The notes under the pieces: model-generated
Databases searched by the model: none
Seen by the model: only the letters and a program-made list of their open reading frames with translations
What the model was told of the DNA's origin: nothing
Made by a program: the position numbers and the translations under genes
Source of the DNA: a virus
Length of the DNA stretch: 23,848 bases
Reading direction: 5' to 3' (one strand)
IMG/VR virus record: IMGVR_UViG_3300048625_000405
Span: 1-23,848 of that record
Shown here: positions 20,801 to 23,848 of the stretch, in pieces
Position numbering within the stretch: position 1 is the first letter of the stretch
Layout: every line of letters starts with the position of its first letter

Positions 20801-23800
20801 AACAGAGAGGCGGCATTGTATTACACTTCACTAGCTCAACAAATAGATCCAGCGGGTACTGCATTCCAGAAAGTTATCTCTCAAATGAGTAGAGAGAAGA
20901 ACAAGTTTCTCTCTAAATTAAACAACTACGGAACAGGAGGTTTTGATGTCTACACTGACGCAGTGATCGCATTACTCGACGTTAGTAAAGAAAGGATGGC
21001 CGCTCAGGCAAAGGCAGCCCAAGAGAAGAAAGCAGCGATCGAAGGTGCTTTCAACAGAAAAAATGAGGATCTGGGAAGAAGGTACGACGATTATGACACC
21101 AGTGTCGGATCGCCACGGAGACCTGCGCCAAAGAAACAGATCAGTGTCTTACCCCCTCAAGAGGCTGTCTATAGTCCAGTAGCCCCCAAGGCTGCAACCC
21201 CCAAAGCAACAGTCCCCAAAGCAACAGCATCTATTATTGGTACTGTTGAAACAGCTAAAGCAAAAACAGCTAAAGCAAAGGCAGTTAAACCAAAACCCCA
21301 AAAGGCTGCTCCTAAGGTGAAAACTGCTGTCAGCGCGGCAGTAAACTCACTATCGCCCGTACAGAAGAAAAGGTATCTAACAACATCTTTCTCTGTTGAT
21401 GGTAAAACTGACCTGGGCTTCGACATGAGAGATCCTAGCGAAGCGGCACTGGCCAGAAAGATCGCGGCGGGAACAGTAAACAAGCCAGTATCCGCAGTTG
21501 CAGTTCCTAAATCAAAAAAAATACCAGCTACCACTCCATTAATTAAAGTACCAAAGCCAAAAGCAGTTAAGAAGGCTACTCCAAAGGCCACTAAACCCGC
21601 TCCAAAGGTCGCTAAACCCGCTCCAAAGGTCAAGTCTGATCCTTTTATGGTTGATATTGAAAGTAGTTCTTTTAGTCCTGTAAGTATCTTTGACAAACCC
21701 AAAGCAAAAGCCAAGGCAAAGCCAGTAGTTAAAGTCAGTAAGGTCGGCAAGGGAACAAAACCCAGCAAACAACCCAAGGCGATCATGCCAGCCAAGCCAA
21801 AGCCTCTCAAGGGTACCGGGGTTGGAGGAAAGATGACTACGACTGATTGGAGAGATGCATCAGATGCCTTGTCCAATCAAATCGCAGGCAATCAAGTTGC
21901 TAAAGCTGGACTGGATTTTGGGGATACCAACTCCGATCTTGCTCTGAGAGAGCAAAAAGCGGCTAAAGAGTTAGCTAGAAAAGAAAAACTTGCTCAACAA
22001 GCAGCCAGAAAACAACTGAGAGATCAACAGATCGCAGACATGGAATTAGTCCCATCCAGTAATATACAGGAGACTCAGCGCAGAGAATCGGTGAAACAGA
22101 AGAACTCTTTCATTGATACCCGTGAAGATCAGGCAGGCAAGATCGCAGATATGGTGGATCAGATCCAGAATGCTGAGGCAGCTATCGAGTTACTGGCTGC
22201 AAAAAGCAATAGAAGCTCCGCTGAAGAGTCTGTACTGTTACGCGCTCAGAAAGGCTTGCCACAGGCGCGTAAGACCTTACAGCTTCTGCAGGCTCAAGCG
22301 GCTCGTCGTCCAGAGATTGAGGCGCAGGCAGAAAAGAAACTAGCAGAAGATCAGGCGTACCAAATAGAGCAGATGAAAGAAAGGGAGTTGATTGACAGGA
22401 AGAAGGCAGAAACCGCTGTTATTCGTGCAGATCAGACAAACGTTCGGCAACGCCTTGCTGTCTCTCCATATAGCGAGGGATTAAAAGCTACCTCTCGCGA
22501 TCTAGATCAAAAGGAAGCTAAGAATGAAGCCGAAGTCGGAAGAATTCAGGGATTGAGGGAAATTGAAGACAGAAAAAGACAAGATGCAAGTTACTCTCCG
22601 GGAGCTCAAGCAGCCGATCGTAAGAGGGTTGAGCGAATCTATTTGGACACGCTGAAAAACGCTGGACAAAAGAGATCTCAAGATTCCGTTCGCGCCAAAC
22701 AAGAACAAGAGTCAGAACTCGCAACCAATCTGATTGCCCAAAAGCGAGGGACTGAGGAGGGCGTTGGAATACAAATACGTGCATCTGAATCAACTGACAA
22801 GACTGATGCCCCTTTTGCTAATACCCGAACCATCGAGATGAAGGCGGCTCAATCCCTTCGATCAGTCGATCTAAGACAGGCTGAAAAAGACAGGCAGTAC
22901 AAGGAGGCAAGGATTAAATATGCCGACAACGCTGCTTTACTTGCCAGTGTTGAGCAACAACAGTTGGACTCAACAAAACAACTTAGTGCCGAGAAGGACG
23001 TTATTAAGAACGAACTTAACGCCGCGTTAGCCGATGCCGCCAAACAAAAGGCTGCTTACGACTTCAACAAAACTCAGGTTGCTCAATCCCAGTCCAAGGC
23101 ATTCAATGTTGCTGCAATTACAAGAGTAAGACAGAGAGGGGGTGATACAAAAGACCTTGAGTATGCTGAAGCTGTTACAGATCGCAAGGCACAGACCAGC
23201 AAGGAAGTGTTTGATCTGCAGCAACAGAAAGCCACTATAACTGGGATGACTGCCGAGGCCGATAAAGCTAGGGCTGAAATAGATGCTCTGATTGAGGGTT
23301 TCTATAAGCTTGAAAAAGTTGATCTCTCAAATATCGCTGAACAGTTTGATCGCATTAATGAGGTAATTGGAGATACTCAAAAAGCTACTACAAGTGTGTT
23401 GACTGATTTCGTGAAAACTGGCAATTTTGACTGGAAGAAGATCCTGGTCACTGGCTTGGACTCAGGTATCAACCAGATCATGAACAAGATTGTTCCCGAT
23501 CTTTTCTCTGGATTGTACCGAAAAGGCAGCGCACCAACTGATCAGCCTATTGAGGAACAGACACCAGTTCTTGAACCTCGTCCCAAACTTTCTCTGGAAA
23601 ACACCGCGATCGCGAAGGCCGAGCTTTTACGGAAAGACAGAGTCTTCAATACTCAACTTCCACAGCCAGAGTTACCTAAAAAGGTTAACCCTGACATCAT
23701 TCAGTCGATACAAGCAGAGTCGCCCAAAAGAGTCAACCCTGACATTGATCTAGTTTCAAGCTTCGTCTCACCTCCTCTCTCTGGTGCGCAAAAGAATGGC

Positions 23801-23848
23801 GAGTTACCCACCATCTTCACTCCTTCGTCTAATAACCCAGTACCAGTT
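14828..23848 (+). CDS. Giant lambda-type tail tape measure protein (partial, runs off the window end)
   Basis: The frame is open from 14828 to the last base: at least 3,007 residues. An in-frame ATG at 14738 would add 30 residues; neither start has a clear ribosome binding site, and I prefer 14828 because MSILGTLTLDISAPTAQLSRDL looks like a tape measure N-terminus. Order: helical N-terminus; alpha/beta-hydrolase-like domain about 362-545; helical and coiled-coil parts; hydrophobic segment about 845-902; polyproline run at about 1241-1246; hydrophobic 1272-1308; tape-measure N-terminal-type domain 1309-1461 with G-L-I-R-A-L-S-Q and S-A-E-E-I-N-Q-L-T-E; hydrophobic 1511-1550; coiled coils; Lys/Ala/Pro-rich 2119-2335; coiled coils; and a lambda-type C-terminal block near 2858-2885 (F-V-K-T-G-N-F-D-W-K-K). 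It sets tail length and helps DNA pass into the cell. Divergent from gpG/gpGT. Confidence 0.85.
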   Translation, partial: MSILGTLTLDISAPTAQLSRDLDKAASMIRESSSRMIPTIGISTALQKDLRAGRSILNNSMQQMESDLGKYDLDNYSQEVDDLNSSKITPKVDDSQLTALNKHLSLKEEHLDRVVQKFSSQKIKPNFVAGDKIPDQSFNVTVNLRPENQEQIAKSTSRAIEKGLAQSKGKGLSLFDGVQLSIGQSIGKSLSSALKDITGFDLGKGIRTAAKSLSQPIKILITDNPQLKTEIAKIRADISENLDRAGYQLADAIVAGLDSRDGDIKSRLKAFGGELLKDNVLKNEGTEIFGKVKGGSRNVIDAVFPKDRISSYVTPFDEALTRRREKTIRERGIPAAMARAQEIISDGKLKNSGNAVTEDTQELIVATGGYARARGLSGRRLQQTIKDQAPEGTQVIWIKNTDSSLDERTKGDATAGNIGSAINLAKPNIRGYSLDATEMVAQALAAIEKNPEIKIKFIGESGGGFPAEEAAKTLQMMGKNNVEYLGVGTPDFIGGLNAQGQKILSQDEFLGARTQKTFQTLGLAKPSEGQSLLGVKGHSYENYEAATVAQLENFIKGKPEEFNERQIEHLKKVAGTFESMDTKSMNDEELTSLANQAYATFQLVERHVLGAVGNKKAQLETIAKRFESVYLKSAAEPEEMAGVRSAIENAKNGFLDINDNRGVEAAAQAKSTQKELQKYQRDLDALYQRSTGTIQVKYQRLSAELKGLIDQYGDPLLAVKGSKPDQVAASGTEVVMEPEVDVFAEAARKLEARKRVRQLRKPSIWDEAPESESFSFLEAGKNSKVNKIAVPQTAETKFDLAVDKFGRAVDKFANNQEKMNLQANPLDDYVEGEFEYAEQSTGGKVLSATRQALSLASQPIGQIGAVAVGAEAALFDALSFLKPLKGALQIGGTLAIGGVLSQNPVGQAAISATSSTMQTIANIPISEFAGLTSGAIEQVLSGALANLPGGVGLAQSIAVEVQRALQSGGVQVAGAIGTVLSPYLVARMGIGAAGAGFKQLMPGLQGNDNLASSTQRALTGAGRVVKQLMPSTTIEPFWDVEAEVVEDRALPGGTLKALPPGKKTVNPEWAKIVGERLNTTRSKVEEAIKAGNIELARQLRSQLEVDVNAAYRMAGLAKKDPNISKEDLGQISSILGNLKKKVNFLKTSGEAIDQLESGDVGSVKNKVGWSQQLKKRVVEGIQKNMGITSKGAEGGFIDFPVLYRALFTPIPNIFAGLGSSSKKPAPTDTSLNTPSFVSSTPPPPPPRPKFLTLNDGESQPPSSGTSNPLSKLVGAGKMALGVFAGFTAAALGVPAMIALGSATIETASSFEKLQARLAGASSSAQTGKALFNSLSDKADNLGISRSTALGTGAAIAGVTFGTELEGKPSEAMTQQILELTKSRGLNKDESQGLIRALSQVLTKPKVSAEEINQLTESGGISDARSIAARSLGLTPQQFAAQQASGAGIDSQKFVQGFLLQANQDSRTGADIVQNSIGAKQNKLEATKERFSLNAGNAVSPVFKAGLDAITAALGLLNVALEQGSTVLLSFALLGITKTAMALLPLVANLRFVTSTMAALQGGMAGAGAAALSMGKALAVPALQMAAFYLIAESVKQIGKTWSNTSQEIEDSANKIGASLAKVNKKPDPEKPKTASDVQGEGWFESGILVAQRGLKDLQRLKENVFAAPARALGLKVESEADGFLDSKQKEDQDRKLSVAKLIEKSSKATEVTLQTSQQGNKLTEIDRQLAAIDTEFSGLFASGKPDAVKLSDINKKKNALVTERSTLIGESIVPQQTIAQDNVNESKAALAKLESDFAKGQVPLDTYTTQRTLLVSAVADAEKAQIKLNEAVKSGLSNLTPWLLSLDKIAARFEDIGSAANKSRDALQDARGRSEISGAITKGGSERQATQDNEKVTLNEIKQRRATIAELKATLNSLNPNNVANVQKAYSVNDNTSVAQLKLAANGAANQSDKVTLEKLALAKEESSKVESLDSGLKNARLEVFRRIRSENREAALYYTSLAQQIDPAGTAFQKVISQMSREKNKFLSKLNNYGTGGFDVYTDAVIALLDVSKERMAAQAKAAQEKKAAIEGAFNRKNEDLGRRYDDYDTSVGSPRRPAPKKQISVLPPQEAVYSPVAPKAATPKATVPKATASIIGTVETAKAKTAKAKAVKPKPQKAAPKVKTAVSAAVNSLSPVQKKRYLTTSFSVDGKTDLGFDMRDPSEAALARKIAAGTVNKPVSAVAVPKSKKIPATTPLIKVPKPKAVKKATPKATKPAPKVAKPAPKVKSDPFMVDIESSSFSPVSIFDKPKAKAKAKPVVKVSKVGKGTKPSKQPKAIMPAKPKPLKGTGVGGKMTTTDWRDASDALSNQIAGNQVAKAGLDFGDTNSDLALREQKAAKELARKEKLAQQAARKQLRDQQIADMELVPSSNIQETQRRESVKQKNSFIDTREDQAGKIADMVDQIQNAEAAIELLAAKSNRSSAEESVLLRAQKGLPQARKTLQLLQAQAARRPEIEAQAEKKLAEDQAYQIEQMKERELIDRKKAETAVIRADQTNVRQRLAVSPYSEGLKATSRDLDQKEAKNEAEVGRIQGLREIEDRKRQDASYSPGAQAADRKRVERIYLDTLKNAGQKRSQDSVRAKQEQESELATNLIAQKRGTEEGVGIQIRASESTDKTDAPFANTRTIEMKAAQSLRSVDLRQAEKDRQYKEARIKYADNAALLASVEQQQLDSTKQLSAEKDVIKNELNAALADAAKQKAAYDFNKTQVAQSQSKAFNVAAITRVRQRGGDTKDLEYAEAVTDRKAQTSKEVFDLQQQKATITGMTAEADKARAEIDALIEGFYKLEKVDLSNIAEQFDRINEVIGDTQKATTSVLTDFVKTGNFDWKKILVTGLDSGINQIMNKIVPDLFSGLYRKGSAPTDQPIEEQTPVLEPRPKLSLENTAIAKAELLRKDRVFNTQLPQPELPKKVNPDIIQSIQAESPKRVNPDIDLVSSFVSPPLSGAQKNGELPTIFTPSSNNPVPV
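15911..16462 (+). other. Alpha/beta-hydrolase-like domain inside the tape measure protein
   Basis: Residues about 362-545. A first strand E-L-I-V-A-T-G-G-Y could supply the oxyanion-hole loop. T-Q-V-I-W-I and a helix E-M-V-A-Q-A-L-A-A-I-E follow, then strand I-K-I-K-F-I and the nucleophile elbow G-E-S-G-G-G (Ser461). Next come a helix E-E-A-A-K-T-L-Q, strand V-E-Y-L-G-V-G-T-P-D-F (Asp491) and G-H-S-Y-E-N-Y (His538). The order Ser-Asp-His and spacing suit a serine hydrolase of the lipase type. The substrate is unknown. Confidence 0.6.
21182..21832 (+). other. Lys/Ala/Pro-rich low-complexity segment of the tape measure protein
   Basis: Residues about 2119-2335 contain many A-P-K, K-A-K, K-P and T-P-K units, resembling the tails of histone H1-like proteins. 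A short ordered-looking stretch (KKRYLTTSFSVDGKTDLGFDMRD) interrupts them. Probably disordered and strongly basic. Long open frames on the other strand here are shadows of the skewed composition. Confidence 0.7.

Noticed and set aside
21169-21876. A 235-codon minus-strand frame with a hydrophobic, GA-rich product
   Set aside because: It is the complement of the Lys/Ala/Pro-rich segment of the tape measure protein, whose skewed composition keeps the other strand open.

Overview
The window looks like part of a cyanobacterial siphophage or prophage. The cyanobacterial host is inferred from repeated GCGATCGC (HIP1-type) palindromes, for example near 7222, 7473, 11929, 11953, 12697, 19110 and 23606, and from many further CGATCG sites. 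The phage assignment rests on a recognisable set of head and lambda-type tail genes. No integrase, attachment site, tRNA, CRISPR array or IS element was seen, so integrated and free phage cannot be told apart. Portal and large terminase genes are not in the window.

Layout. (1) 1-2917 is an accessory and replication region: the end of a beta-clamp gene (+), a RusA-type resolvase (-), a 750-base non-coding region full of repeated motifs, a Dam-like adenine methyltransferase (-), a small exported protein (-) and an unknown protein (-). (2) 3053-4989 (-) holds a scaffold protein, a possible cell-wall enzyme and a probable small terminase. (3) 5130-11487 (+) holds the major capsid protein, a run of overlapping connector/neck genes, tail terminator, tail tube, a small repeat protein, two gpM-like tail-tip proteins and a probable tail-surface protein. 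(4) 11489-13745 (-) holds lambda-like gpG/gpGT, gpK and gpI; gpGT is predicted to be made by -1 frameshifting at GGGAAAG, the same slippery heptamer lambda uses. (5) 13746-14737 is about 1 kb of non-coding DNA carrying three copies of a repeated regulatory element. (6) From 14828 (or 14738) to beyond the window end runs a tape measure gene of more than 3,000 codons.

The genes fit one virion assembly programme: scaffold and capsid build the head, connectors and terminator join it to the tail, gpG/gpGT chaperone the tape measure while the tube polymerises on it, and gpM, gpK and gpI build the tip. Tail genes that are usually collinear are split over divergent and convergent transcription units.

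The strongest observations are: a lipase-like alpha/beta-hydrolase domain with a G-E-S-G-G nucleophile elbow near the N-terminus of the tape measure protein; a 19-base sequence present perfectly four times, only in intergenic DNA and always in the same orientation to the next gene; a 22-base palindrome accompanying two of those copies at nearly the same distance, in mirror arrangement; and the gpG/gpGT slippery site placed directly against the gpG stop codon.
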